A stretch of 64,000 nucleotides of DNA, taken from NCBI GenBank assembly GCA_963850765.1, contig CAWKMN010000002.1:1-64000 (forward strand), given 5' to 3'. Origin of the DNA: CAWKMN01 sp963850765 (GTDB taxonomy: Bacteria > Chloroflexota > Anaerolineae > Aggregatilineales > Aggregatilineaceae). Made by a program: the position numbers and the translations under genes. Positions 36,395 through 44,219 of the stretch are shown here, in pieces. The notes below the pieces were generated by a model. It ran no database searches. It saw only the letters and a list, made by a program, of their open reading frames with translations, and was not told where the DNA came from. The first letter of the stretch is position 1; each line of letters begins with the position of its first letter.

Positions 36395-36439
36395 TAAGCG
36401 AAATGGCGTATACCGACCACCTTGCCGCGTTGTTATGTT
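36395..36439 (+). promoter_or_regulatory. Island operator site K with promoter
   Basis: TAAGCGAAATGGCGTA at 36395-36410 keeps one perfect heptamer. TATGTT (36434-36439) follows after 23 bp. It drives the DUF305 gene. Confidence 0.58.
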
Positions 36440-36458
36440 CTCATTAGGAGTTCAATGT

Positions 36459-37130
36459 ATGGAGATGCGTCAAGCAATGAAGAGAAAATCACTCATAATC
36501 ATGGTAGTTCTGCTGAGCATGACCTTGATCCTTGGAGTTCCTGCGGCATATGCGGACGGCCCGATTGCCGACCGGGCAGGGCGAGCCGAAGTTCGCTTTA
36601 TGGAAGGGATGATCGACCACCACCAGATGGCGGTGGATATGGCCAATGACTGCCTTGGCAAAGCCGAAACCGAATCGGTTCGCACGCTCTGTCAGACTAT
36701 CATCGACAAGCAAACAGCCGAAATCGCCCTTTTCCAGGGTTGGCTGTCTGAGTGGTATGACATTACCTATACCCCCATGCCGATGACGCAGATGATGGAG
36801 ATGATGCAAGGTGGCGGCATGATGATGGGTGGCATGCACGGCATGATGGGCGAGCAGATGGAAGGGATGGACCACGGAAATATTGTAGATCCTCCCATGA
36901 TGATGGGCTCGATGGCCTTCCTGAACATTTTGACCGGGCGTGACTACGAGCTTGCCTGGCTGGAATCGATGGCCGATCACCACGACGATGCCGTCCATAT
37001 GTCAGAGCGTGTACTGGAACACGCTCAACACGAGGAACTTCTTCAGCAAGCTCAGCAGATTATCGACGATCAGTCCGCTGAGATTGACGCGATTGAGAGC
37101 CTGATCGCCGAACTAGGAACTGCCGCGTAG
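36459..37130 (+). CDS. DUF305 family secreted protein, Met-rich
   Basis: A 223-residue exported protein (signal peptide ending AYA-DG). It has two DUF305 units: FMEGMIDHHQMAVDMA near residue 50 and WLESMADHHDDAVHMSE near 175. Each carries the His pair typical of this helical, metal-associated family. The linker is Met/Gly-rich (MMEMMQGGGMMMGGMHGMM). DUF305 genes are common in copper-resistance loci. AGGAG lies eight bases before the ATG at 36459. A start at 36477 (MKRKS) gives a more typical signal peptide and is possible, since the predicted transcript would begin near 36446. Confidence 0.82.
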   Translation: MEMRQAMKRKSLIIMVVLLSMTLILGVPAAYADGPIADRAGRAEVRFMEGMIDHHQMAVDMANDCLGKAETESVRTLCQTIIDKQTAEIALFQGWLSEWYDITYTPMPMTQMMEMMQGGGMMMGGMHGMMGEQMEGMDHGNIVDPPMMMGSMAFLNILTGRDYELAWLESMADHHDDAVHMSERVLEHAQHEELLQQAQQIIDDQSAEIDAIESLIAELGTAA

Positions 37131-37160
37131 GACTGCCTCAGCCCTCGCTGAAATGTACAA

Positions 37161-37198
37161 ACAGAGCATGGAGCCCGATTTTCAAGTCCGTGCTCTGT
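37161..37198 (+). terminator. Rho-independent terminator
   Basis: ACAGAGCA / TGCTCTGT, extended by GGA/TCC across one mismatch, then ATTTGTG. It ends the DUF305 transcript and marks the right end of the metal island. Confidence 0.6.
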
Positions 37199-37312
37199 AT
37201 TTGTGCTCACAGTTCCATATCCCAACTCGGATCGCGCCCGTTTCCCCAACCGATTCCCCCGTGCTATACTACGGGCTGATAGACTTCTGTCACTCAAAAG
37301 AGAATAGCCACC

Positions 37313-37512
37313 ATGCCGGATCTGAATCCCCAGCAGTTTGTCGAGAAGTGGGCGCGCGCAGAGTTGAAAGAACGCGCCAGCTACCAGGAACACTTCATGG
37401 ACCTGTGCCACCTGGTCGAGCACGCCACGCCTGCCCAGATGGATCCGGATGGCACGTTCTTCACCTTCGAGGCCGGCGTGAAGACCACCACCGGCGGTCA
37501 GGGCTACGCGGA
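37313..37512 (+). pseudogene. N-terminal fragment of a class I DNA methyltransferase
   Basis: Only about 67 residues remain of the N-terminal domain of a large class I (MmeI/PglX-like) DNA methyltransferase: LNPQQFVEKWARAELKERASYQEHFMDLC, then TFFTFEAGVKTTTGGQGYADVW. In intact members this is followed by an aromatic-rich WEYKGKH-like stretch. Here the sequence changes at about 37512 into a serine recombinase. All catalytic parts are lost. A TATACT -10 lies within CCCGTGCTATACTACGGG upstream. Confidence 0.7.
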
Positions 37513-38265
37513 CGTGTGGTATATGTGCTGCACGACCGAGTGTATTGCGCGCATTGCGTCGCCAATATGCCTTCCGGATTGGTAGATGAGAATTTCGGCA
37601 AGATGCGCCCCTATTGGGATCATCGGCGGCAATACGGTTACTATCGCTGCCTGTGCAAAGATCGGGGGTACAGGGCATGTCCACAACACGCTGTCCAGGA
37701 GGAACCGGTGAACGAGCAGGTTATTGATGTGCTGGTCAACCTGGAGATTCCCGATAACTTCCGCGAACGGGTCGAAGCAGCGGTGCGGAACCGTGTGGAG
37801 AACGAAGCGGCGTTGAAACGGATGGAGGAAATTCGCGAGATTATTGAGCGGATCGATCTGCGGTGGGATCATGGCTTCATCAGCCAGGAGGAGTATGTCG
37901 AGAAGCGGGGCCAGTTGCAGCGTGAGGTTGAAGCGCTGCGCCCGATTGATTACGATGAGCTGCATGAAGCGGCGGATTTGATCCAGTATTTTGGCCATTA
38001 TTGGGATGGCTGTGAGGTGATGGACAACCCGGCGGAAGCCCGGCAGCAGTTGTTGCAGAAGATCGTCGATCAGGTATTTGTCTACAACGATCAGGTAATC
38101 GCCGTGGCCCTACATGGCAACTTCAGCGTGGTACTCGATACAGGGGAGGATAATATGCCGGAAGAGTTGGCAAGCGTTCTTAAACAAAACGGCTGCGCTA
38201 TCATTTTCAATGACGCGCAGCCAGGACGGGAGCGACGGGATTCGAACCCGCGATCTTCGGCTTGA
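37513..38265 (+). pseudogene. C-terminal fragment of a large serine recombinase
   Basis: About 235 residues of the C-terminal half of a large serine recombinase. It has the recombinase zinc ribbon (VLHDRVYCAHC, YYRCLCKDRGYRACP) and then a long charged coiled coil (EAALKRMEEIREIIERIDL..., KRGQLQREVEAL) that mediates synapsis. The catalytic resolvase domain and its Ser are missing; they are replaced upstream by the methyltransferase fragment. The open frame runs into the tRNA-Asp gene, so the true end is unclear. It cannot be active and marks a past insertion, excision or deletion. Confidence 0.7.
38191..38222 (-). terminator. Terminator of tRNA-Asp
   Basis: GGCTGCGC / GCGCAGCC stem with inner pairing. 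On the minus strand it comes just after the tRNA and is followed by GTTTTGTTT. Confidence 0.65.
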
Positions 38266-38299
38266 CAGGCCGACATGTTAACCGCTACACTACGCCCCC
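38227..38299 (-). tRNA. tRNA-Asp (GTC)
   Basis: On the minus strand: acceptor GGGGGCG pairs with CGCTCCC, anticodon stem TCGGC/GCCGA encloses loop CTGTCAA with anticodon GTC, and the T-arm has GGGTTCGAATCCC. CCA is not encoded. It adjoins a serine-recombinase remnant, so its 3' end may have been an integration target. Confidence 0.9.
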
Positions 38300-38476
38300 T
38301 GGGTTCAACGAGGCTGATCATAGCATACGCGATCAGCGCAGTCAAGATCGGGTTTCCGGCCGATCGTTAATCCAATCCTCATGAATCACGGCGAACGTTT
38401 CCTCCAATCGTGCATCTAATAGAGAGTGTCGAGCTTCACCACAACGGAACACGGACACCCACACAAGGATGAAATT

Positions 38477-39160
38477 ATGGCGAACAATGGGAACTCTCAT
38501 GAACCCGGCAACGGGCATGTACTCGATTGGGCCGGACGAATCGCGACGCAGGAATTCGCCGCGCTCTCAGTGCCGCTGTCAGCGCCGCTGTCCACAGCCT
38601 CCCCGGTCGAAGAAGCGATCCGGCTGATTCTGCTGCATCAGGGCGAAGATCCGGACCGCGATGGTCTGCGGAAAACGCCGGCCCGCGTCGCCCGCATGTA
38701 CGACGAGATGCTCGCCGGCTACCGGCAGGATGTCGAGACGATCATCAACGGCGCGCTGTTTGACGTGGAATACGGCGAGGGCGAAATGATCGTGCTCGCC
38801 AATATCGACTACACGTCGATGTGCGAGCACCATATGCTGCCCTTTGTCGGCAAGGCGCATATCGCCTATATCCCGCGCGCGAAAGTCGTCGGCCTGAGCA
38901 AGATCCCGCGCATCGTGGATATGTTCGCCCGCCGCTTGCAGGTCCAGGAGCGCCTGACGAACGAGATCGCGGACGCTCTGCATGATCACCTCGATCCGGC
39001 CGGCGTGATGGTCGTGCTCGAAGGCCAGCATAGTTGTGCGGCGCTGCGCGGCGTGAAAAAACACGGCGTGAATATGGTGACGACCGCCCGCCGTGGGGAT
39101 TTCCGCACCGACCCCGTCCTGCGTGACGAATTCTACCGGCTGGCCGGCATCGGCCGTTAA
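38477..39160 (+). CDS. folE: GTP cyclohydrolase I
   Basis: A 227-residue enzyme that converts GTP to 7,8-dihydroneopterin triphosphate, the first step of folate and pterin synthesis. Signatures: DGLRKTPARVARMYDEML, zinc ligands in MCEHHMLPF, and GQHSCAALRGV with the second zinc Cys. The ATG at 38477 has AAGGA eight bases upstream. The N-terminal 40 residues are a variable extension. An SDR gene follows after 23 bases and is probably co-transcribed. Confidence 0.95.
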   Translation: MANNGNSHEPGNGHVLDWAGRIATQEFAALSVPLSAPLSTASPVEEAIRLILLHQGEDPDRDGLRKTPARVARMYDEMLAGYRQDVETIINGALFDVEYGEGEMIVLANIDYTSMCEHHMLPFVGKAHIAYIPRAKVVGLSKIPRIVDMFARRLQVQERLTNEIADALHDHLDPAGVMVVLEGQHSCAALRGVKKHGVNMVTTARRGDFRTDPVLRDEFYRLAGIGR

Positions 39161-39183
39161 CCACCGCGTATCCGGGGGAAAAC

Positions 39184-39954
39184 ATGGATCTGCACAACAA
39201 AGTCGCCGCGGTTACAGGCGGCGCGCACCGGGTCGGCAAGGCGATCGCGCTGGCATTGGCACGAGCCGGCGCGCATGTGATCGTCCATTACGGCGGCTCG
39301 GAATCCGCCGCGCGTGCGACCGTTTCCGAAATCCGCGACCTGGGTGTGCGATCGATCGCCGTCCACGCGGATCTGCGCGATCCCGCCCAGATCGAGCGCC
39401 TGTTTGCGGCCATCGAAGCGGAGTTCGGCCATCTGGATGTCTGGGTGAACAGCGCGGCGAGTTTTCTCAAGCGCCCATTTGACGAAACCACCGTCGCGGA
39501 TTGGCAGGACGTGATGCAGATCAATCTGCGCGGCCCGTTTTTGTGCAGCCAGCACGCCGCCCGCCTGATGCAGAATCCGTCCGCCGAGCGCCCGCCGGAC
39601 GAGCCCGCGCTGATCGTCAACATCGCCGATCTGAGCGGCATCTACCCCTGGAAGGGTTACGCCCTGCACGGCTTGAGCAAGGCCGGGATCATCCACCTGA
39701 CCAAGGTCTCGGCCTATGAGTTAGCGCCCGGCGTGCGCGTGAACGCCATCGCGCCGGGTGCGATCCTGCCGCCGCCTGGCATGTCCGCCGAGGGCGAGAC
39801 GTGGCAGCGCTTTGGCGAGCGGATCCCCCTCAAGCGCACCGGCCACCCGGATTATGTCGCGCAGACCGTGGTGTTTCTCGCGCAGAATGACTTCATCACC
39901 GGCGCGGTGATCCCCGTGGACGGCGGCGAGCACCTGATCGGCTCCCTCAAGTAG
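39184..39954 (+). CDS. Short-chain dehydrogenase, pteridine-reductase-like
   Basis: A 256-residue SDR. The cofactor loop TGGAHRVGKAIA with Arg after the glycines resembles NADPH-dependent pteridine reductases (FolM/PTR1). NSAASF stands in place of NNAG, and the end motif is PVDGGEHL. The catalytic YxxxK position reads H-G-L-S-K, so the usual Tyr is His; a Tyr lies three residues earlier. It follows folE in an apparent operon, so reduction of dihydropterin or dihydrofolate is a fair guess. The missing Tyr leaves the activity uncertain. Confidence 0.85.
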   Translation: MDLHNKVAAVTGGAHRVGKAIALALARAGAHVIVHYGGSESAARATVSEIRDLGVRSIAVHADLRDPAQIERLFAAIEAEFGHLDVWVNSAASFLKRPFDETTVADWQDVMQINLRGPFLCSQHAARLMQNPSAERPPDEPALIVNIADLSGIYPWKGYALHGLSKAGIIHLTKVSAYELAPGVRVNAIAPGAILPPPGMSAEGETWQRFGERIPLKRTGHPDYVAQTVVFLAQNDFITGAVIPVDGGEHLIGSLK

Positions 39955-40122
39955 CGGCGGCTCTGTGCGTTCTGCGTCCCGTTAGCGCAATCACAGCATT
40001 GACTCCGAAACAGGTTTGCCGGACGAGTCCTCTATACTGCTAATGTGTATTTCCAGCATCGAGCAAAATGCTCTATACTGACATTATTATCCGGTTAGTT
40101 CTCGCACCAATTGCATTCAGAG

Positions 40123-42291
40123 ATGATTTTCTTCAGCTACTCCAGAGACGACAAAGAGTTCGCCCTAAAGCTCGTCACAGATTTACGAAATCGCGGAGTT
40201 TCTCTGTGGGTCGACCTCTTCAACATGCGCGGAGGAGACGATTGGCCATGGAGTATCCAACAAGCTGTAGATAGTTGCAACGGACTAATCACGGTAGTTT
40301 CGCGAAATTCCCTGAACAGCAAATACTGTAGACGAGAACTTCTTCGCGCTGATGATAGAGACATTCAAATTTTCCCCGTGCTGCTCACCTTTGACCTAGA
40401 TCTGTCAATAGATTGGCCGATCGTGTTACAGGAAAGACAATACATAGACTTCTCCAATTGGCAAAATGCCACAGACTACGATGAAAAACTTGACAACCTT
40501 TTCGAGACCATTCTCGACAATCTTCCGTCTGTTGTTGGTACAACACCTAAAGCAGAAATCCAGTATTTGAACAACCTACTTGCTGAACTAGAAGCTCAAC
40601 GAGGGGTCCTCGAGTACATTGAAATTGAAAGTGAAATGAAATCCGATATTCGTCCTAAACTCCCGATAGAGGATGAATGGGGTTTCTCCTTATTAGTACA
40701 AGGGAAAGATGATGACAAGGTAATCGGATCTCCCATCATACTTCCAAACATCACTGAAGCAATAAATCGCTACAAGCGTTTTGTTTTAATTGGGAAACCA
40801 GGCTCCGGGAAAACTACAACGCTACGAAGACTCGCAAGAGACAACTGCAGAAGAAGACTCGAAAAGCCTGAGAATTCCCCATTACCACTTCTGCTTTACT
40901 TGCCCAAATGGACAACAGACTGCTCAATACAGGACCTTGTATTAAGCCATTGGAATTTGCCAGGAAATCCGCTTTCCCTTCTCCGAAATGGTGAGATTAT
41001 TCTCTACCTCGATGGTCTGAACGAAATGGGTTCGGCCGGATCCCAGAAGGCATCAGACCTCAAGGAATGGCTACTATCAGCTGAAGCCCCAATTTATGTC
41101 GTTGTTACTTGCCGCGAAGAGGACTACCGTGAGCCGTTACGCCTACACAGCATCCCTGCGATCATTACACGCGAACTAAACAAGGAACAAATCAGCGCCT
41201 TTGCCCAAAACTATTTGGGGGAGAGCGCGGAAAAGTTCTTGCTTCAAATTCAGGGTGATAGTACAGAGGCGGACGATAGAAGTCTTAACAGGCTTTCACG
41301 CAATCCATATATGCTATCGGCCCTCATTCTTCTTTATCAAAGTGGTGGTGAACTACCGACTAACGGTGGTGCTCTTTTTGCGAAGCTGGCTCGCGCCTTG
41401 TGGCAGCGGGAAAGACAAAGAAATACGCAAGGTTGGATACCGTTTGATGAAATCGAAGCAAGCCTAGGCCGATTAGCCTTTTCTGTCATCGACGAAGACT
41501 TGTCTCTTGATTTTCCTCTTGACTATGCAATGCGTTTCGTAGGCGATGATTGTTCGGTTTTGGAGGCAGCTCAGCGGGCAAATTTCTTGGAGATTCGTGG
41601 CTCTCAGGTTCGCTTTTTTCATCAGCTTGTACTTGAGTACTTTGCAGCAGCACACATGCTGAAAGTCGGGTTCAGTTCGAAGTTGAGTGAAGTTCAGATA
41701 GATATCTACACTCAAGAACGTATCGGAACAAAGTGGGATAACGTATATATCGCGCTTGCTGGCTTTGCGCCAAATACGGAAGAATGTGTGCTTGGCATTG
41801 CTAACGCAGACCCTGTATTGGCAGCAATGTGCATTGAAAGCGGCGCTAATGTCTCAGAGAGTAGTGCCGAACTAATCTACGCATTAGTAAATGAATCTGG
41901 GATCATCATTTCTGAATTCGCTGACGTTCAATATGGTTTCCCTGAGCTACTCGAGAATATTGCTTTTCAGATCGGACAGAATCATATTTCTGTGGATGAG
42001 ATCCCGTTGTTTACGGACCTGTATTATTACATCGAAGATCCTAACGCGATCTCCATTGCCATTCGTGCTCTAACTCAGTGGCCAGACACTTTGCGGGAGA
42101 CTGCAGCTGCTGTTCTTGAAATGATAGGAGATGAAACTGCCATTCCAGGGTTGTTGGAAGCTTTGAATGATAGTAGTTGGTTTGTTGCGAAGTCAGCAGC
42201 CTCCGCGTTGTTGCGGATCGGTGGTTATGCTGAGCAACTTAGGGCAACAGAATTTTTCCAGAGACCAAGTAATTTTCGTGTCGCTAGTTAG
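40123..42291 (+). CDS. TIR-NACHT-HEAT STAND protein, probable anti-phage defence
   Basis: A 722-residue three-part protein. Residues 1-130 form a TIR domain (MIFFSYSRDDKEFALKL, then KYCRRELLRA with the Glu used by NAD-cleaving TIRs). From about 215 to 390 lies a NACHT-type NTPase: P-loop GKPGSGKTTTLRRL, Walker B ILYLDGLNEMG, sensor VVVTCRE. The C-terminus has a winged-helix region and HEAT-like repeats (AIPGLLEALNDSSWFVAKSAASAL). Such proteins sense phage and then deplete NAD+ or kill the cell. Base composition is clearly more AT-rich than the flanking genes, implying transfer. The start at ATG 40123 matches usual TIR starts; no good ribosome-binding site is visible. Confidence 0.85.
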   Translation: MIFFSYSRDDKEFALKLVTDLRNRGVSLWVDLFNMRGGDDWPWSIQQAVDSCNGLITVVSRNSLNSKYCRRELLRADDRDIQIFPVLLTFDLDLSIDWPIVLQERQYIDFSNWQNATDYDEKLDNLFETILDNLPSVVGTTPKAEIQYLNNLLAELEAQRGVLEYIEIESEMKSDIRPKLPIEDEWGFSLLVQGKDDDKVIGSPIILPNITEAINRYKRFVLIGKPGSGKTTTLRRLARDNCRRRLEKPENSPLPLLLYLPKWTTDCSIQDLVLSHWNLPGNPLSLLRNGEIILYLDGLNEMGSAGSQKASDLKEWLLSAEAPIYVVVTCREEDYREPLRLHSIPAIITRELNKEQISAFAQNYLGESAEKFLLQIQGDSTEADDRSLNRLSRNPYMLSALILLYQSGGELPTNGGALFAKLARALWQRERQRNTQGWIPFDEIEASLGRLAFSVIDEDLSLDFPLDYAMRFVGDDCSVLEAAQRANFLEIRGSQVRFFHQLVLEYFAAAHMLKVGFSSKLSEVQIDIYTQERIGTKWDNVYIALAGFAPNTEECVLGIANADPVLAAMCIESGANVSESSAELIYALVNESGIIISEFADVQYGFPELLENIAFQIGQNHISVDEIPLFTDLYYYIEDPNAISIAIRALTQWPDTLRETAAAVLEMIGDETAIPGLLEALNDSSWFVAKSAASALLRIGGYAEQLRATEFFQRPSNFRVAS

Positions 42292-42349
42292 CTCCACTGC
42301 GACCGGACCCGTCGGCCCCTCCCTAAATTTCCCCGCGCCCCAATATCCT

Positions 42350-42402
42350 ATCGCCCGGCTCCCCCTCTCCGCGCGTGGAGAGGGGGGCGGGGGGTGAGGT
42401 AA
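42350..42402. repeat. CTCACCCC-type intergenic repeat
   Basis: CCCGGCTCCCCCTCTCCGCGCGTGG-like sequence with AGAGGGG...GGTGAGGTAAA, an inverted-repeat element of the family described at 59518-60271. It lies between the TIR-NACHT gene and the SCO1-like gene. Confidence 0.6.
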
Positions 42403-42410
42403 ACTCCCGC

Positions 42411-43022
42411 TCAGCTTTCCCCCATCAGCCCCCGTATCCGCGCCGCCATGCCCGCCGGGTCGCTCTGATACGAAAACACGATCCGCAGCGTGCCGTCCGC
42501 CCCGACGACAAACGACGACGCGGTATGATCGACCATGTAGTGATCGGCGTGGCCCTCATCGACGCGCTGGTAAAACACCCCAAAATCCTCCGCGACGGCG
42601 CGAATCTCCGCATCCGCGCCCGTGAGTCCGATGAAGTCCGGGTCGAACGCGTGCAGGTAAGACGCCAGCCGGTCCGGGGTATCGCGCTCGCCGTCCACGC
42701 TGATGAAGACAAACGCGACCTGTTCCGCGTCCGCGCCGAGTTCCGCCTTGACGCGCTTAAAATCCGCCATCGTCGTCGGGCACACGTCCGGGCAGTGGGT
42801 GAATCCGAAGAAGATCAGCACGGTCTTCCCGCGCAGATCGCCCAGGCTGAGGGCGTCCCCGGTGTGGCTGGTCAGCGTGAAATCGCGCAGCGCTTTGGGC
42901 GGATCCAGCACCGTACCGGGCAGCGGAGTCGGGGATGGACCGGACGCGCCGCTCTCCGATCCGCAGCCGGACAGCATCAGCGCCGTGCCGATTGCCAGCA
43001 TCAGCATTAAGCGTCTGAACAT
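42411..43022 (-). CDS. SCO1/SenC family copper chaperone lipoprotein
   Basis: A 203-residue lipoprotein (lipobox LSGC, Cys20) with a thioredoxin fold. The copper site is complete: CPDVCP near residue 80 and the distal His in VDHTAS near 168. SCO proteins deliver copper to the CuA site of cytochrome c oxidase or act as thiol-disulfide reductants. It is the second gene after a DsbA-like gene, 18 bases away. No island operator precedes it, so this copper function seems separately controlled. Confidence 0.92.
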   Translation of the reverse strand: MFRRLMLMLAIGTALMLSGCGSESGASGPSPTPLPGTVLDPPKALRDFTLTSHTGDALSLGDLRGKTVLIFFGFTHCPDVCPTTMADFKRVKAELGADAEQVAFVFISVDGERDTPDRLASYLHAFDPDFIGLTGADAEIRAVAEDFGVFYQRVDEGHADHYMVDHTASSFVVGADGTLRIVFSYQSDPAGMAARIRGLMGES

Positions 43023-43040
43023 ATGGCGCGTCTCCTCGCG

Positions 43041-44068
43041 TTACGGCTGCGCCTCCCCCACCAGCCGCAGCAGATTTTCCAGCCCGCGATCCTCGAGCTT
43101 CACCCATTCCTCGTCAGGACCATAGCGCACCAGCATCGACGGCGTCGCGGTCAGGCCCAGATCGGTGAAGGACTCGTTGAAGCTGACCATCGGCGCGGCG
43201 TAGCGGTTCGACGTGATGCACTGCACCAGCAGCTCACCATCCAGACCGAGCCCCCCGGCGATCTGCTGGATGCGGTCGAGCGTGTACGCCTGCGACCCGT
43301 CCACCCGGTACTGCTCGTACAAGGCGTCCGACATCTCCCACAGCGCGCCTTGCTCGCCCGCGCAGAACATCGCATACGCCGCGTACAGCGACAGCTCACC
43401 CGCCACAAACGCCATCGGGCGTATCTCAAAGGTGGCCTGACCCGACCGCACCGCCTGTTCGATCAGCGGCGCGATCGCCTCCTCGTAATAATCGACGCAG
43501 TGCGGGCAGGCGAAATCAAAGTATTCGAGGAACTGGATCGGCGCGTCAGGATCGCCGATGAACGGCGCACCCGCCTCCGACAGGCCGCGCACCACGTCCG
43601 TGACGCCGGCCGTGACGCCGGCCGTTTCATCGATCGCCGGGCGGAGTTCGGGGCTTTCGACGGGCCAGCCCTCGATGATCGGACCGCCCGCCATCGGCAC
43701 GCAGTACTGCGGATAGTCGCCGCACAGAACGTCTTCCGGCAGCATCGGCATCACCGGCTCGACCATGATCACGCCCGGCTCCGCAGCGCCGCCCCCGGAC
43801 GATACCACGCCGGCCCAGCCCACACTCGCGCGGATCTCATCCACCAGCACCCCCGCCTCGCTTAAAGCTGCCAGTGCGCCCTCGACGTCATCATCCGAGA
43901 CGAGCGCCTGCGCCTCGCCGAGCTTGTCCTGGATCGCCACCAGCGAGTTCGCCGAGCATCGCCGCGTGCAGTCCGGGGGCGGCGGTTCCTGCGCGCCCAC
44001 CGCGCCCGGCGCGATCACCGCCGTGAGTACGAGAGCGGCCAAAAGAGGATTCGAAAAACGGATTTCAT
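43041..44068 (-). CDS. DsbA-like thiol-disulfide oxidoreductase, one frameshift in the signal peptide
   Basis: An exported protein of about 340 residues. The C-terminal 190 residues form a DsbA-type thioredoxin domain: FDFACPHCVDYYEEA with the CPHC active site and TATPSMLV with the cis-Pro. The N-terminal part is a helical region with CTRRC and further Cys. An open frame starts at a TTG at 44084, but the ATG at 44068 follows GAGG and reads MKSVFRILF. One missing T in a TTTT run near 44047 would join this to LAALVLTAVIAPGAVGAQ, a good signal peptide. It forms a pair with the SCO1-like gene, likely for disulfide and CuA maturation. Confidence 0.8.
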
Positions 44069-44164
44069 CGGTTTCTGTCCTCAAAAAAGTTTTGAGTCAC
44101 GAGACGGGAGTCGGTACTCTCCGACTCCTATTTTAAACTCATGACTTAAAACTCACGACTCGCA

Positions 44165-44215
44165 GGTCGTCTCCCCCTCTCTACCGCGTGGAGAGGGGGC
44201 CGGGGGGTGAGGCTG
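44165..44215. repeat. CTCACCCC-type intergenic repeat
   Basis: CCCCCTCTCTACCGCGTGGAGAGGGGG followed by GGGGTGAGGCTGA: a hairpin plus the GGTGAGG end typical of this family. It lies at the end of the ABC permease gene. Confidence 0.6.
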
Positions 44216-44219
44216 ATCG

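Noticed and set aside
7054..36410. Island palindrome as a CRP/FNR or MerR/CsoR site
   Set aside because: The half-sites do not match TGTGA or TTGAT. MerR sites lie within a stretched 19-bp promoter spacer, and these lie upstream of the -35. No CRP, MerR or CsoR gene is in the window, while a NarL-type one is.
37153..37512. In-frame upstream extension of the serine recombinase fragment
   Set aside because: It crosses a terminator and overlaps the methyltransferase fragment in another frame, and its residues match no recombinase catalytic domain.
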